Shown here: positions 17,825 to 27,888 of the stretch, piece by piece
How the letters are laid out: every line of letters begins with the position of its first letter
Numbering within the stretch: the first letter of the stretch is position 1
Source of the DNA: Beijerinckiaceae bacterium
GTDB taxonomy: Bacteria > Pseudomonadota > Alphaproteobacteria > Rhizobiales > Beijerinckiaceae
Reading direction: 5' to 3'
Assembly (NCBI GenBank): GCA_947454485.1
Contig: CANGJJ010000004.1
Location: forward strand, 124,001 to 188,000
DNA: 64,000 nt
Translations under genes and position numbers: made by a program
The notes under the pieces: model-generated
What the model saw: only the letters and a program-made list of their open reading frames with translations
Database searches by the model: none
What the model was told of the DNA's origin: nothing

Positions 17825-18417
17825 TTCTGCGCACCACCAACAGCTCTCCTTTTGGTCGCAAGCCGATGATGGCGGCGCGTTATCTTGGTCTGATGGATCG
17901 CATCAAAGTGGAGCCCGCTGATCCGCTCGATCCCAATGATGTGCTGCGTCGTGATAATCCGCTCGGCAAAATGCCGGTGCTCATTCTCGATGATGGCCGC
18001 AGCATTTTCGACAGCCGCGTGATCCTCGAACATTTCGATCATCTGGCAGGGGGCAATCGCATCATCCCGAGCGATTGGGATCAGCGCATGGACGTGCTGA
18101 CCTTGCAGGCGCTCGCTGATGGTATGAGTGATGCTGGCATTTTGATTGTCTATGAAGGGCGTCATCGCCCCGAAGACAAACATCACGAGCCTTGGCTCGC
18201 CTATCAGCGCGGCAAGATCGAGCGCGCTCTGGCGAGCCTTGCAGCCAATCTGCCTGATCCCACGCGCATCACCGCTGGCACAATCGCGCTGTCGGCAGCG
18301 CTTGGCTATCTTGATTGGCGCAAGCAGGTTGATTGGCGCCAGACAACGCCCGCGCTTGTGCCTTGGCTCGAGACCTTCCGCAAGACATCGCCGATCTATG
18401 ACGAGACCGCTGCGTGA
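17821..18417 (+). CDS. Glutathione S-transferase family protein
   Basis: The 198-residue protein has a thioredoxin-like N-terminal domain (MILRTTNSSPFGRKPMMAAR) with the cis-proline segment GKMPVLILDDG followed by IFDSRVILEH, which binds glutathione in this family. The second half is the all-helical GST domain. The Ser-Ser-Pro near residue 8 could supply the catalytic serine. It overlaps both neighbours by four bases, so it is translationally coupled to the AbrB-type membrane protein and the MaoC protein. Substrate unknown. Confidence 0.85.
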   Translation: MILRTTNSSPFGRKPMMAARYLGLMDRIKVEPADPLDPNDVLRRDNPLGKMPVLILDDGRSIFDSRVILEHFDHLAGGNRIIPSDWDQRMDVLTLQALADGMSDAGILIVYEGRHRPEDKHHEPWLAYQRGKIERALASLAANLPDPTRITAGTIALSAALGYLDWRKQVDWRQTTPALVPWLETFRKTSPIYDETAA

Positions 18418-19433
18418 GCGAGGGCAAGCTCCATTTCGAGGATTTTCCCGTCGGCTCTGTCTGGCGGGCGTCTGGCTATCGCATCACGCAAGATGAGATC
18501 ATCGCCTTTGCGCGTGAGTTTGATCCGCAGCCCTTCCATCTTGATCCTGTGGCAGCGGCGAAAGGCCCCACTGAGGGCTTGATCGCGCCGGGCATGCTCA
18601 CCTGCTCGATTGTCATGCGCATGACTTTCGATGCATTCATGTTCCGCACTGTGGGGCTGGGCGCGCCGGGCATTGATGAGACCAAATGGCTGCGGCCTGT
18701 GCGCCCGGGTATGGAGCTTGATCTGGCGATTGAGATTGTCGGCGCGCGCGTTTCGCAATCGCGGCCCGATACGGGCCTGTTGAATTTTTCTCTGCTGCTC
18801 TGCGATCAGACGGGCGAGCCGGTCATGAGCCAGCGCTACACGGGCTTTTATGCGCGGCGTGACACGACACCGCCGCCGCCTGCGCCGCCCTCTCCCAAAG
18901 CGGCTGCGGTTATTGCGCCCGACCTGCCAAGCTTTACCGATGAGCGCACCAATCTGACGCGCTTTGCTGCGCGCTATGATGATGTGCTTGTGGGTGCGCG
19001 CGTTGTGACGGGCTCTTATGACTTCACCAAAGAGAATGTTATTCCCTTCGCCGCCAAATATGATCCGCAGCCCTTTCATCTCTCCGATGAAGGTGCGGCG
19101 AATAGTCATTTCGGCTTTCTGGCATCCTCAGGCTGGCTCACGGCGGCCTCTTTCGTGCGCAGCCTTGTGGATGCGCGTGACCGCGCTGTGGCGCGTCAGG
19201 CTGAGCTCGGTTTTCCGATCCTCGTTGATCGCCCTTCGCCGGGCTTTCAGAATCTGCGCTGGGTGCGTCCGGTACGCGTGGGCGACCGCGTGACCTATGA
19301 CACGCAGGTGATCAGCAAAGAGCCCGACTATCGGCCGGGCTTTGGTTTGGCGCGTCATCGCGGCAGCGGCGTCAACCAAGCCGGCGAGATTGTGTTCCAG
19401 ATCGAACACACTTCGCTCGTCTCGATGGATTAG
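18414..19433 (+). CDS. Double-hotdog MaoC-like dehydratase
   Basis: The 339-residue protein contains two MaoC hotdog domains. Both have the same signature, [21 protein letters not shown] near residues 24-44 and [22 protein letters not shown] near 200-220, each with the Asp and His of the hydratase 2 motif. A proline-rich linker (PPPPAPPSP) joins them. Such proteins hydrate enoyl-CoA or related acyl substrates. Start is GTG within a GTGA overlap with the GST gene. Its stop overlaps the convergent apt stop. Confidence 0.87.
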   Translation: MSEGKLHFEDFPVGSVWRASGYRITQDEIIAFAREFDPQPFHLDPVAAAKGPTEGLIAPGMLTCSIVMRMTFDAFMFRTVGLGAPGIDETKWLRPVRPGMELDLAIEIVGARVSQSRPDTGLLNFSLLLCDQTGEPVMSQRYTGFYARRDTTPPPPAPPSPKAAAVIAPDLPSFTDERTNLTRFAARYDDVLVGARVVTGSYDFTKENVIPFAAKYDPQPFHLSDEGAANSHFGFLASSGWLTAASFVRSLVDARDRAVARQAELGFPILVDRPSPGFQNLRWVRPVRVGDRVTYDTQVISKEPDYRPGFGLARHRGSGVNQAGEIVFQIEHTSLVSMD

Positions 19434-19969
19434 TGCCCGTCAAAGCTCACAAGCGTGCGCACCGGTACGCCCAGATCGCGGATCTTTTGTGCGCCGCCAA
19501 GTTCGGGCAGATCGATCACGAAACAGGCCGCGACCACATCGGCGCCAATGCTCTTCAACAGTTTGACCGCGCCTTCAGCCGTGCCGCCTGTGGCGATGAG
19601 ATCATCGACCAGAATCACGCGCTCGCCGGGTGCGACTGCGTCTTCATGCAGCTCCATTTCATCAATGCCATATTCGAGCGAATAGGCGACTGAAACGGTT
19701 GTCCAGGGCAGCTTGCCTTTTTTGCGGATCGGCACAAAGCCAGCCGAGAGCTGATGGGCGACAGCTCCGCCCAGAATGAAACCGCGCGCCTCCATCCCCG
19801 CCACTTTGTCGATCTTGGTGCCCGCCCAAGGCTGCACCAATTCATCAATCGCTCGGCGAAAGGCGCGCGCATTGCCCAGCAATGTCGTGATGTCGCGAAA
19901 CATGATCCCGGCTTTGGGATAGTCGGGAATGGTACGGATCGACGCCTTCAGATCATTTTCGATGGACAT
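19430..19969 (-). CDS. apt: Adenine phosphoribosyltransferase
   Basis: The 179-residue enzyme makes AMP from adenine and PRPP. Key parts are DITTLLGNA, the [11 protein letters not shown] segment, RKKGKLPW, and the PRPP loop [14 protein letters not shown]. It begins one base after the mtnP stop, so adenine released from methylthioadenosine by MtnP is salvaged by the next enzyme of the same operon. Confidence 0.95.
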   Translation of the reverse strand: MSIENDLKASIRTIPDYPKAGIMFRDITTLLGNARAFRRAIDELVQPWAGTKIDKVAGMEARGFILGGAVAHQLSAGFVPIRKKGKLPWTTVSVAYSLEYGIDEMELHEDAVAPGERVILVDDLIATGGTAEGAVKLLKSIGADVVAACFVIDLPELGGAQKIRDLGVPVRTLVSFDGH

Positions 19970-19970
19970 G

Positions 19971-20849
19971 TCATTGGCCTTTGTTGAGGCGGCTCATCAC
20001 AGCATCGAGCTTGGCGAGCAATTGGGGATCACGCATGGACGGCTGCGTCATGATCGCGCCATCCAGCGCGCAGTCAGAGCGCACGGGGCAGGGCTCATGC
20101 TCGGCAGGGAAATCAGCGAGCAGGCGCGCCAGCAAGCGCGCAGCAGCGCCCGCATTTTCATGCGCGACCTTGATGACGGAGGCGACATCGACGTCATCAT
20201 GTTCGGGGTGCCAACAGTCATAGTCAGTGACCATGGCGACGGTCGCATAAGAGATCTCAGCTTCGCGCGCGAGTTTGGCTTCGGGCATGGCAGTCATGCC
20301 GATCACATCGAAATCTTGCGCTTTATAGGCGATGGATTCGGCATAAGAGGAGAATTGCGGCCCCTCCATGCAGACATAAGTGCCGCCTTTGCGGTGGCGA
20401 ATATCTGCGGCCTGCGCGGCTGCCACAAGGCGCGCGACGAGTTTGGGTGCAACGGGATGAGCCATGGAGACATGGGCGACGCAGCCATTGCCAAAGAAGC
20501 TTGAAGCGCGGCCCACCGTGCGGTCCACATATTGATCAACGAAAACGAAAGTGCCGGGCGAGAGTTCAGGCTTGAAAGATCCGCAGGCTGAGACCGAGAC
20601 CAAATCAGTGACGCCTGCGCGCTTCATCGCATCAATATTGGCGCGGTAGTTGATGCCTGAGGGCGAGAACACATGGCCGCGTCCATGGCGTGGCAGAAAG
20701 ACGACATCGGTTGCGCCCATGCGGCCAAAGCGCAGCGCGTCAGAGGGCTCGCCCCATGGCGTTGTGATGCGCTCCTCGCGTGTGATCTCAAGTCCGGGCA
20801 AATCATAAACGCCCGACCCGCCGATAATGCCCACCACTGCTTTGGTCAT
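19971..20849 (-). CDS. mtnP: S-methyl-5'-thioadenosine phosphorylase
   Basis: The 292-residue enzyme cleaves methylthioadenosine to adenine and methylthioribose-1-phosphate. [13 protein letters not shown] opens the fold. [20 protein letters not shown] binds phosphate, [15 protein letters not shown] follows, and [15 protein letters not shown] is the purine-site region, where MTAP rather than PNP residues are seen. VTDYDCWH near residue 210 also fits MTAP. It is the first gene of an mtnP-apt operon, divergent from msrP. Confidence 0.92.
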   Translation of the reverse strand: MTKAVVGIIGGSGVYDLPGLEITREERITTPWGEPSDALRFGRMGATDVVFLPRHGRGHVFSPSGINYRANIDAMKRAGVTDLVSVSACGSFKPELSPGTFVFVDQYVDRTVGRASSFFGNGCVAHVSMAHPVAPKLVARLVAAAQAADIRHRKGGTYVCMEGPQFSSYAESIAYKAQDFDVIGMTAMPEAKLAREAEISYATVAMVTDYDCWHPEHDDVDVASVIKVAHENAGAAARLLARLLADFPAEHEPCPVRSDCALDGAIMTQPSMRDPQLLAKLDAVMSRLNKGQ

Positions 20850-21050
20850 GATCCCCTCACTTTACCTTAGCTTTTTGCCTGTGTTGGCGGGTCGGCGCAA
20901 GCCTGTATCAGGGCCAATCCTGCAGGCCGACGGGCTCATCTCCCCGTCTGCGTTGATCCAAAGGGGGTGTCAGGACGAAAGACTTTGGTCGGGCGCTTGC
21001 GAAGCCCCGGCCCGCGCTCCATGTTGGGCGCATTGGTTGGAGACCGCGTC

Positions 21051-21980
21051 ATGAACATCATTCACCGCAAAGGTTGGGAGATCTCAGAGCGCGATGTCAC
21101 GCCTGAACATCTCTTTCTCAATCGTCGCTCTGTGCTGAAGGGCTCTGCTGCGCTCGGCCTTGGTGCCATTGCGCCTGCTGGCTCCGCGCTGAGTGCCACT
21201 TATCCAGCGCCCGCCAATGCCAAATTCACCGGTACGCCGACGCCCGAAGATGTCGCCTCGCGCTACAATAATTTCTACGAATTTGGTCTCACCAAGCGCG
21301 CCTTTGTCGCTGCCGAAGCACTGAAGCCGCGCCCTTGGCGCATCAAGGTCGATGGTTTGATCGACAAGCCCTTCGAAATTGAGGCCGATGATCTCATCGG
21401 CAAGATGACACTTGAAGAGCGTATCTATCGTCTGCGTTGTGTGGAGGCTTGGTCCATGGTTATTCCGTGGACGGGTTTCACGCTCAAGCAGCTCGTCGAA
21501 TTCGCCAAGCCCTCCGCGAGCGCAAAATATATCCGCTTTGAAACCTTCTTCGATCCCAAGGTCGCCTCAGGTCAGCGCAGCTTTTTCCCTTGGCCCTATG
21601 TTGAGGGTCTGACGATTGAAGAGGCGACCAATGATCTGTCGCTGATGGTGACGGGTGTCTATGGCAAGCAATTGCCGAATGTCTTTGGTGCGCCGCTGCG
21701 TTTGATGGTGCCGTGGAAATATGGCTTCAAGAGCATCAAGTCGATCAGCCGCATCAGCTTCACCGACACGCGCCCGCAGACCTTCTGGGAAGCGGCAGGC
21801 CCCGGCGAATACGGCTTTTGGGCGAATGTGAATCCGCAGGTGCCGCATCCGCGCTGGAGTCAGGCGAGTGAAGAAGTGGTCGGCACTGCTGATCGCAAGC
21901 CGACCCAAATCTTCAATGGCTATGGCGAATTTGTCGCCGATCTCTACAAGGGGCTGGAGGGTGAGAAGCTCTATATGTGA
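21051..21980 (+). CDS. msrP: Periplasmic methionine-sulfoxide reductase catalytic subunit (molybdoenzyme)
   Basis: The 309-residue protein repairs oxidised methionine in periplasmic proteins. A twin-arginine signal (NRRSVLKGSAALGLG, residues 17-31) shows folded export with molybdopterin. The cofactor cysteine is in LRCVEAWSMVIPW, and YNNFYEFGL near residue 80 is conserved in MsrP. GGAGA stands before the ATG at 21051; the longer frame upstream lacks support. The heme subunit gene msrQ is not adjacent, since the next gene is convergent. Confidence 0.92.
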   Translation: MNIIHRKGWEISERDVTPEHLFLNRRSVLKGSAALGLGAIAPAGSALSATYPAPANAKFTGTPTPEDVASRYNNFYEFGLTKRAFVAAEALKPRPWRIKVDGLIDKPFEIEADDLIGKMTLEERIYRLRCVEAWSMVIPWTGFTLKQLVEFAKPSASAKYIRFETFFDPKVASGQRSFFPWPYVEGLTIEEATNDLSLMVTGVYGKQLPNVFGAPLRLMVPWKYGFKSIKSISRISFTDTRPQTFWEAAGPGEYGFWANVNPQVPHPRWSQASEEVVGTADRKPTQIFNGYGEFVADLYKGLEGEKLYM

Positions 21981-21992
21981 GCCTCTTCACCT

Positions 21993-23033
21993 TCAGCCTT
22001 TGCGCTTGTAGGGGCCAAGTTCTTTCACAGCCCAGTCGAGATAGGTCGTATCGACGGCCTTCTCGACTTCGACAGGCACTTCGATCAGCCCCTGTTTGCG
22101 CCACACGTCCAGATCATCTTTCATGCTGGGCATATGCAGCGCGCCATCAGGGCCGCAGGCGCTGAACACAAACGAGCGCCACACGGCAGGATCTTTGAAC
22201 GGGCCATATTGGGTGAGGATCGAGACGATCTCATCACCCTGCGCGCCACTGAAATTACCATCGGCGCTCAGCGCATCATTGTGGTAGCGCACACCGCGCA
22301 AGAAGGCGCGCATGAATTTTTTGGCGACCTCCGGTTGGCTTTTGGCAAAGCGACCTGAGTAGAGGATCGCTGAAATCTGATGTGCGGGATAGACATCATA
22401 GTCGTTGGCGACAGCAACAATATCGCCAAGGCGCAGCGCTGAGCTGACAGCGGGTTCTGCGGGGAGCGCCGCATCAATGGCTTTGTTCTTCAGCGCAATG
22501 CCCATCTGCGGGAAGGCCATATAGACATTGTCGATCTCGTCGGGCTTCACGCCGCCTTTTTCGAGAAACTTCAAGATCACGGTGGAGGCAGAGCTGCCAG
22601 GTGCAGAGCCCGCAATCTTCATGCCTTTGAGATCGGCGAAAGTCTTGTAACGGCCAGAGTCGATGAGATCCTTGCGCACCAGCAGTTTCTGGCTGCCCCG
22701 TCCGGTGACATTCTGGCTCTTGTCCGCGACGATGCGAATGTCGATGCCGCGACCAACAGCATTGAAGAGGCCGGCAGAAGGGCCGCCCGCGCCCACATCA
22801 AGATCGCCCGAGCCCAGCACTGCATTCATGCGCGCGGCCGAGTCGAAATTGTTGAACTGAACTTCGATGCCTTCGTCTTTGAAATAGCCCTTCGCATCGG
22901 CGACCCACAGGCCGACATCGGTCGCAGCGCCCGTGACGCCGATCATGACTTTGGCATTTTGTGCGCGCGCAGGTGACGCAAGGCCAGCCGCCGCTGCGGT
23001 GGCAAGAAAGGTGCGCCGGGTGGTCTTGATCAT
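21993..23033 (-). CDS. ABC transporter substrate-binding protein (NitT/TauT/SsuA-like), Tat-exported
   Basis: The 346-residue protein starts after a GGAGGA site with a Tat-like signal (TTRRTFLATAAAAG, AxA site near residue 25). The mature domain has the NMT1/SsuA pattern: DVGLWVADAKGYFKDEGIEVQF, then SGDLDVGAGGPSAGLFNAV, and LKGMKIAGSAPGSSAST. This family binds sulfonates, nitrate or thiamine precursors, so the ligand is open. No permease or ATPase gene is in the window. It lies downstream of the LysR gene, past a terminator, and meets msrP end to end. Confidence 0.85.
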   Translation of the reverse strand: MIKTTRRTFLATAAAAGLASPARAQNAKVMIGVTGAATDVGLWVADAKGYFKDEGIEVQFNNFDSAARMNAVLGSGDLDVGAGGPSAGLFNAVGRGIDIRIVADKSQNVTGRGSQKLLVRKDLIDSGRYKTFADLKGMKIAGSAPGSSASTVILKFLEKGGVKPDEIDNVYMAFPQMGIALKNKAIDAALPAEPAVSSALRLGDIVAVANDYDVYPAHQISAILYSGRFAKSQPEVAKKFMRAFLRGVRYHNDALSADGNFSGAQGDEIVSILTQYGPFKDPAVWRSFVFSACGPDGALHMPSMKDDLDVWRKQGLIEVPVEVEKAVDTTYLDWAVKELGPYKRKG

Positions 23034-23078
23034 TTGTTCCTCCGAATTTGTCTTCGACTTACCACGCGGCCGCGCGCA

Positions 23079-23108
23079 CAAAAAGAGGCCGGACCTTGCG
23101 GCCCGGCC
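23079..23108 (-). terminator. Terminator of the LysR gene
   Basis: On the minus strand GGCCGGGCC and GGTCCGGCC (nine pairs, one G-U) close a GCAA tetraloop and run into TCTTTTTG. It separates the LysR gene from the downstream binding-protein gene, which therefore needs its own promoter in the last 45 bases or read-through. Confidence 0.85.
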
Positions 23109-23270
23109 TATCCCGGAAAACCGGGCCTTCCAGAGGGATGCTGAAGAGAGCCTGAGGCACTGGAGGCATAGGCCAGCTCTCTTACGCCTTGTCAGGATTG
23201 CATTGCTGGGTGGCAGCGAGAAGCGCGGGGATCTCATGGGAGATCTGCGCAGCTTGCATGGCGGCAGCGC

Positions 23271-24161
23271 TCAATAGTCCCAGCGCTGCGCATTGGCGAC
23301 GAGGAAGTCGCGGAAGACCTGAATACGCGCGACATTTTTCATTTCCTCGGCATAGACGAGGAAGCACTCAAGCTCAGGCATGTCGGCTTGCGGCAGAATG
23401 CGCACCAATTCGTGATGGCTTTGCACCATATAGTCCGGCAGAACCGCAATGCCCACGCCGCCGATGACGGCATTTCGAACGCCCGTCAGATTGTTGATGG
23501 TGAGGGCACTGACGCGGGGCGTATTGGTCTCGCGTCCTGTATACTGCAGCGAGTTAATGTTGTTGAGATAGTTCCCCGCCGAGGCGCCGTAGATCAGGAT
23601 GCGATGCGTATCGAGCTCATCAAGCGAGCGCGGCTGGCCATGCCGCTTGATGTAAGAGGGCGAGGCATAGGCGTGGAAATGCATGGTGAAGAGACGGCGG
23701 CGGATGAGGCCGGGCTCTTGGGGTTCACGCACGCGGATGGCCATATCAGCCTCGCGCATCGACAGATCCAAATCATCATCGCTCAAAATCACATTGAGTT
23801 TGATGTCGGGATAGAGTTCCAGAAATTCACCAAGGCGCGGTGAGAGCCAATTGGTGCCAATGCCCACCGTCGTGGTGATGCGCAATTCACCGGTCGGGCG
23901 CTGGCGGCTGTCGGACAGGCGCGTGCGGGTTGATTCAAGTTTCTGCACCACCTCCTGCACCGTGCGAAACAATTGCTCGCCTTGTTCGGTGAGAATGAGG
24001 CCGCGCGCATGGCGGTGAAACAGCGGGACTTGCAGATCGCTTTCGAGCGCACTGACCTGTCGGCTCACCGCAGATTGGCTGAGGCCGAGCACATCACCGG
24101 CATGGGTGAAGGAGCCCGCTTCAGCGGCTGCGTTAAAGATGCGCAGCTTGTCCCAATCCAC
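23271..24161 (-). CDS. LysR-family transcriptional regulator
   Basis: The 296-residue protein has the LysR helix-turn-helix at residues 1-60 (FNAAAEAGSFTHAGDVLGLSQSAVSRQVSALE) and a two-lobed co-inducer domain (LRITTTVGIGTNWL; GVGIAVLPDYMV). It is transcribed after trxB with 26 bases between, a pairing also common in Rhizobiales. A strong terminator follows it. Inducer and regulon are unknown. Confidence 0.9.
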   Translation of the reverse strand: MDWDKLRIFNAAAEAGSFTHAGDVLGLSQSAVSRQVSALESDLQVPLFHRHARGLILTEQGEQLFRTVQEVVQKLESTRTRLSDSRQRPTGELRITTTVGIGTNWLSPRLGEFLELYPDIKLNVILSDDDLDLSMREADMAIRVREPQEPGLIRRRLFTMHFHAYASPSYIKRHGQPRSLDELDTHRILIYGASAGNYLNNINSLQYTGRETNTPRVSALTINNLTGVRNAVIGGVGIAVLPDYMVQSHHELVRILPQADMPELECFLVYAEEMKNVARIQVFRDFLVANAQRWDY

Positions 24162-24187
24162 GGCCTGTCCCTTCGGTTGAGCCCTGC

Positions 24188-25147
24188 TTATTTGGCAGCG
24201 TTATGATCCTGCGCGGCGAGCCAGCGCTCGGCTTCCAGAGCTGCCATACAGCCCATGCCGGCGGCGGTCACAGCCTGACGATAGATGTCATCGGTCACAT
24301 CACCCGCAGCATAGACGCCTTCCACATTGGTGGCGGTGGAATCAGCGGCGGTGTGAATATAGCCATTGCTCTTGATCTCGAGCTGGCCGGTGAAAAGCTC
24401 TGAGGCCGGCTGATGGCCGATTGCGACGAAGACGCCGTCCACGCGCTTTTCCTGCACGTCGTTGGTCTTCACATTGCGCAGTTTCACATGGGTGACGCCG
24501 GGGGGCGAAGCTTCGCCACACACTTCATCAAGCACCGTGTCCCACATCACCTCGACCTTGGGATGTTTGAACAAGCGCTCCTGCAAGATGCGCTCAGAGC
24601 GGAAATGATCGCGGCGATGAACGACCGTGACCTTGGAGGCGAGATTGGCAAGATAGAGCGCCTCTTCGACAGCCGAATTGCCACCGCCCACGACGATGAC
24701 TTCCTTGCCGCGATAGAAGAAGCCATCACAAGTGGCGCAGGCCGAGACGCCATAGCCCTTGAACTTTTCTTCTGTCTCGATGCCAAGCCATTTGGCCTTG
24801 GCGCCAGTGGCGATGATGAGCGCATCGCAGGTGTAAGTTGTGCCGCTGTCGCCGAACAAAGTGAAGGGGCGCTTGGAGAGATCAACGCGCGTGATGTGAT
24901 CGGAGATCATGCGTGTGCCGACATGTTCGGCCTGCGCCTTCATCTGTTCCATCAGCCAGGGGCCTTGGATCGGATCGGCAAAGCCCGGATAGTTTTCGAC
25001 ATCCGTCGTGATCATCAGCTGGCCGCCCGGTTCAAAGCCCGCAATCATCACCGGCTCGAGCAAAGCGCGCGCGGCATAAATGGCAGCTGTGTAACCAGCA
25101 GGCCCGGAACCGACGATCATCAGGCGGGCGTGGAATGTCTCGGACAT
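24188..25147 (-). CDS. trxB: Thioredoxin reductase
   Basis: The 319-residue flavoprotein reduces thioredoxin with NADPH. It shows the FAD motif VGSGPAGYTAAIYAAR, the redox pair CATC in SACATCDGFFYRG, the NADP motif VVGGGNSAVEEALYL and the C-terminal FAD segment GVYAAGDVTDDIYRQ. Length and order are standard. It probably leads a trxB-lysR transcript. Confidence 0.96.
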   Translation of the reverse strand: MSETFHARLMIVGSGPAGYTAAIYAARALLEPVMIAGFEPGGQLMITTDVENYPGFADPIQGPWLMEQMKAQAEHVGTRMISDHITRVDLSKRPFTLFGDSGTTYTCDALIIATGAKAKWLGIETEEKFKGYGVSACATCDGFFYRGKEVIVVGGGNSAVEEALYLANLASKVTVVHRRDHFRSERILQERLFKHPKVEVMWDTVLDEVCGEASPPGVTHVKLRNVKTNDVQEKRVDGVFVAIGHQPASELFTGQLEIKSNGYIHTAADSTATNVEGVYAAGDVTDDIYRQAVTAAGMGCMAALEAERWLAAQDHNAAK

Positions 25148-25300
25148 GGGTCTCTCCGGGGCGCCGCTCCAGCCAAGGAGCCATGCGCCAGATAGGTCAG
25201 AAATCAGGAAAATGTGTCAGAGCCATGTATGCCACGCAGGGCTGAGGGGGCCAAGACTGGCCCGCCCCGCATCTGTGGGAAAGTCGGCTCGAAGTGGCGC

Positions 25301-25552
25301 CTATTTGGCGGCGAGCTTGGCTTCGAGTTCAGCCAGACGGGCGGCGAGGCGCTCGTTTTCGTCGCGGGCGCGGGCGGCCATCTCTTTCACGGCCTCGAAT
25401 TCTTCGCGATTGACCGCATCCATACTGGCCAGCAGGCGCTCAAGCTGGGTGCGGACCACGGTATCGACCTCACGGCGCATGCCCGAGGCCAAGCCAGCGG
25501 CATCTGTGACCAGACGGGCGAATTCATCGACGATGGTGCTGCGGTTGTTCAT
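25301..25552 (-). CDS. ubiK: UbiK-type accessory factor (BMFP/YqiC)
   Basis: The 83-residue protein has the short conserved opening DEFARLVTDAAGLASGMRRE and a C-terminal coiled coil with heptads (RARDENERLAARLAELEAKL). This is the BMFP family, which trimerises and in Escherichia coli assists aerobic ubiquinone synthesis. In relatives it is divergent from lgt. Here the amidase gene lies in between. Confidence 0.85.
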   Translation of the reverse strand: MNNRSTIVDEFARLVTDAAGLASGMRREVDTVVRTQLERLLASMDAVNREEFEAVKEMAARARDENERLAARLAELEAKLAAK

Positions 25553-25674
25553 GTCGGCTCCTGCGGGCAGGCCCTAGTCATGCGGCGGCCAAGCGCCTGA
25601 TGCAAGCCCCAAAAGGAATGGTCGACAGGGCGGGCGCGCAAGGCCAAGATCGGGGCAAAGGAGAATGGATCCAC

Positions 25675-27015
25675 ATGACCACAACCAGCTTCATTCAGGC
25701 CGCCCCCGCTTTTGCGTCAGGCGCCGACACGCCCCGTGCTTTTCTGGAGCGTTGCCTTGCCCGGATGGAGGCTCGTGAGGGTCAGGTGAAGGCCTTTGTG
25801 GAGACTGCGATCCCCGCCGCGCGCGAGGCCGCTGATGCCGCCACTGCCCGGTGGGCTGCCGGTCGGCCTTTGTCCTCGATTGATGGCATGCCTGTGGGCG
25901 TCAAAGATGTGATCGAGACGAAAGATATGCCAACCGGCATGGGCTCACCCTTGTTCACTGGCTGGCGCTCGGGCCGCGATGCGGCAAGCGTCAAAGCGCT
26001 GCGCGAAGCAGGCGCTGTCATTCTGGGTAAAACAGTCACGACGGAATTCGCCGCCTCTGTGCCGGGGCCAACCTGCAATCCGCATGATCTGACGCGCACG
26101 CCCGGCGGCTCCTCGAGCGGGTCTGCGGCGGGTGTGGCCGCTGGCTTTATCAGCGCGGGATTGGGAACGCAGGTCGTGGGCTCCATCCTTCGGCCATCGA
26201 GTTTTTGTGGCGTCTATGGATTCAAACCCTCGCTCGGCGGCATCAATCGTTTGGGCTCGCATGACTTCATGAGCCAGAGCTGTCAGGGCGTCCTGGCTGC
26301 GAGCCTTGGGGATGTGTGGCATCTGGTTATGGAAGTTGTGGCGCGGGCGGGCGGTGATCCGGGCTGGCCGGGTGTCGCTGGCCCCATGACTTTGCCGCTT
26401 GCCAAAAAGCCCAAGCGTCTCGTCTTTTTGGAGACGGTGGGTTGGAGCAAAGTTTCGGCTGACCTCAAAGCTGAGATGGAGCGTGTCTTTGTCAAATTGT
26501 CGGTCGCTGGTATCGAGATCGTCAATCGCTCCATGGCAGCCGATATTGCGACTGTGGAAGAGGCCCTGACGCGCGCGCTCAGTGTGACGCGCGAGGTCAA
26601 TTGCTGGGAGTCGCGCTGGCCGCTCAATATTTATGCCGAGCGCGATGCCTCCAAGCTCAGCCCCGAGATGCGCGAGCGTCAAAAAGAATCAGAGGCGATG
26701 ACGCCCGACCAATATCGTGCGGCTCTAGCGCAGCGCGAGGCCATTCGCGCTGCTTATGCCAAGCTGCAGAGTGGTGCGGATGCGTGCCTGACTTTGTCGG
26801 CAGTGGGTCCCGCGCCTGTTGGTCTCAATTCAACCGGCGATCCGTCTTTTGCTGTACCGGCCTCCTTGCTGGGCGTGCCTGCGGTTTCGATGCCTTTGCT
26901 GGCAGAGGCTGGCTTGCCGGTTGGCTTGCAAGTCATGGGCTTTGAGCAATGTGACGCTGATCTGATGGCGATTGCCCGCGCGGTTGAGGAGATTGTGGGA
27001 CAAGTGTCTGCGTGA
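25675..27015 (+). CDS. Amidase-signature family hydrolase
   Basis: The 446-residue enzyme has the Lys-cisSer-Ser triad: lysine in MPVGVKDVIETKDMPT, the glycine/serine stretch GGSSSGSAAGVAAG, and the nucleophile serine in TQVVGSILRPSSFCGVYGFKPS. It hydrolyses an amide, but the substrate cannot be read. The GSILRPSSFCG form resembles the indoleacetamide/allophanate hydrolase branch rather than GatA. AAAGGAG lies 11 bases before the chosen ATG. It sits between ubiK and lgt, a place with no amidase in the usual gene order. Confidence 0.87.
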   Translation: MTTTSFIQAAPAFASGADTPRAFLERCLARMEAREGQVKAFVETAIPAAREAADAATARWAAGRPLSSIDGMPVGVKDVIETKDMPTGMGSPLFTGWRSGRDAASVKALREAGAVILGKTVTTEFAASVPGPTCNPHDLTRTPGGSSSGSAAGVAAGFISAGLGTQVVGSILRPSSFCGVYGFKPSLGGINRLGSHDFMSQSCQGVLAASLGDVWHLVMEVVARAGGDPGWPGVAGPMTLPLAKKPKRLVFLETVGWSKVSADLKAEMERVFVKLSVAGIEIVNRSMAADIATVEEALTRALSVTREVNCWESRWPLNIYAERDASKLSPEMRERQKESEAMTPDQYRAALAQREAIRAAYAKLQSGADACLTLSAVGPAPVGLNSTGDPSFAVPASLLGVPAVSMPLLAEAGLPVGLQVMGFEQCDADLMAIARAVEEIVGQVSA

Positions 27016-27072
27016 CATTGACGAGGCAGGCAGGGCCGCGCACACAAGGGCAGGCCCTGCACGGGATTCGTG

Positions 27073-27888
27073 ATGCTTGTCGCTGCCCTTCAATGGCCGG
27101 AGATTGATCCGGTTGCGCTTCAGCTCGGCCCTGTGCCGATCCGCTGGTATGCGCTCGCTTATATTGCCGGGCTGATGCTCGGCTGGGCCTATGCGCGCGC
27201 GTTGGCTGCGCAAGATGCGCTCTGGGGCTCTGTAAAACGCCCCAGTGTTGTCAGTCTCGATGATCTTCTTGTTTATGCCGCTCTTGGCGTCGTGCTGGGC
27301 GGGCGGCTTGGCTATGTGCTCTTCTACAATCCCGGTTTTTATCTCGACCATCCGGGCGAGATCATGGCTGTGTGGAAGGGCGGCATGTCTTTTCATGGTG
27401 GGCTTGCTGGTGCAGCACTCGCTATCTTCATCTTCGCGCGTCGCCATCAAGTGCCGGTCCTTGCCGTTGCGGATTTGTGCGCAACCGTTGTGCCCATTGG
27501 CATCTTCCTTGGCCGCATCGCCAATTTCATCAAGCCCGAATTGTGGGGCCGTGTGAGCGATGTGTCTTGGGCCATGGTCTTTCCCGGTGCTGGCGATGAG
27601 CCGCGCCATCCAAGCCAGCTCTATGAAGCAGGACTTGAGGGCCTTGCCCTGCTGATCGTTCTTTATGTCGCAGCGCGCATGGGTGCGTTTAAACGTCCCG
27701 GTCTAACGACGGGCCTTTTTGCGGCGGGCTATGGTGCCGCGCGCATCATCTGCGAATTTTTCAGAGAGCCGGATGCGCAACTTGGCTTCCTGTTTGGCCA
27801 AGCCACGATGGGCATGTTGTTGTCGTTGCCGCTCGTCATCGCGGGCCTTGCGCTGATCACCTATAGCCGACGCGCGAGACAGATATGA
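27073..27888 (+). CDS. lgt: Prolipoprotein diacylglyceryl transferase
   Basis: The 271-residue polytopic enzyme adds diacylglycerol to lipobox cysteines. MSFHGGLAGA with the essential histidine, GRIANFIKPELWGR, HPSQLYEAGLEG and the RPGLTTGLF segment are signature regions. Start could also be the GTG codon immediately upstream (27070). Its stop overlaps the midA start by four bases, giving an lgt-midA-pgeF operon. Confidence 0.95.
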   Translation: MLVAALQWPEIDPVALQLGPVPIRWYALAYIAGLMLGWAYARALAAQDALWGSVKRPSVVSLDDLLVYAALGVVLGGRLGYVLFYNPGFYLDHPGEIMAVWKGGMSFHGGLAGAALAIFIFARRHQVPVLAVADLCATVVPIGIFLGRIANFIKPELWGRVSDVSWAMVFPGAGDEPRHPSQLYEAGLEGLALLIVLYVAARMGAFKRPGLTTGLFAAGYGAARIICEFFREPDAQLGFLFGQATMGMLLSLPLVIAGLALITYSRRARQI

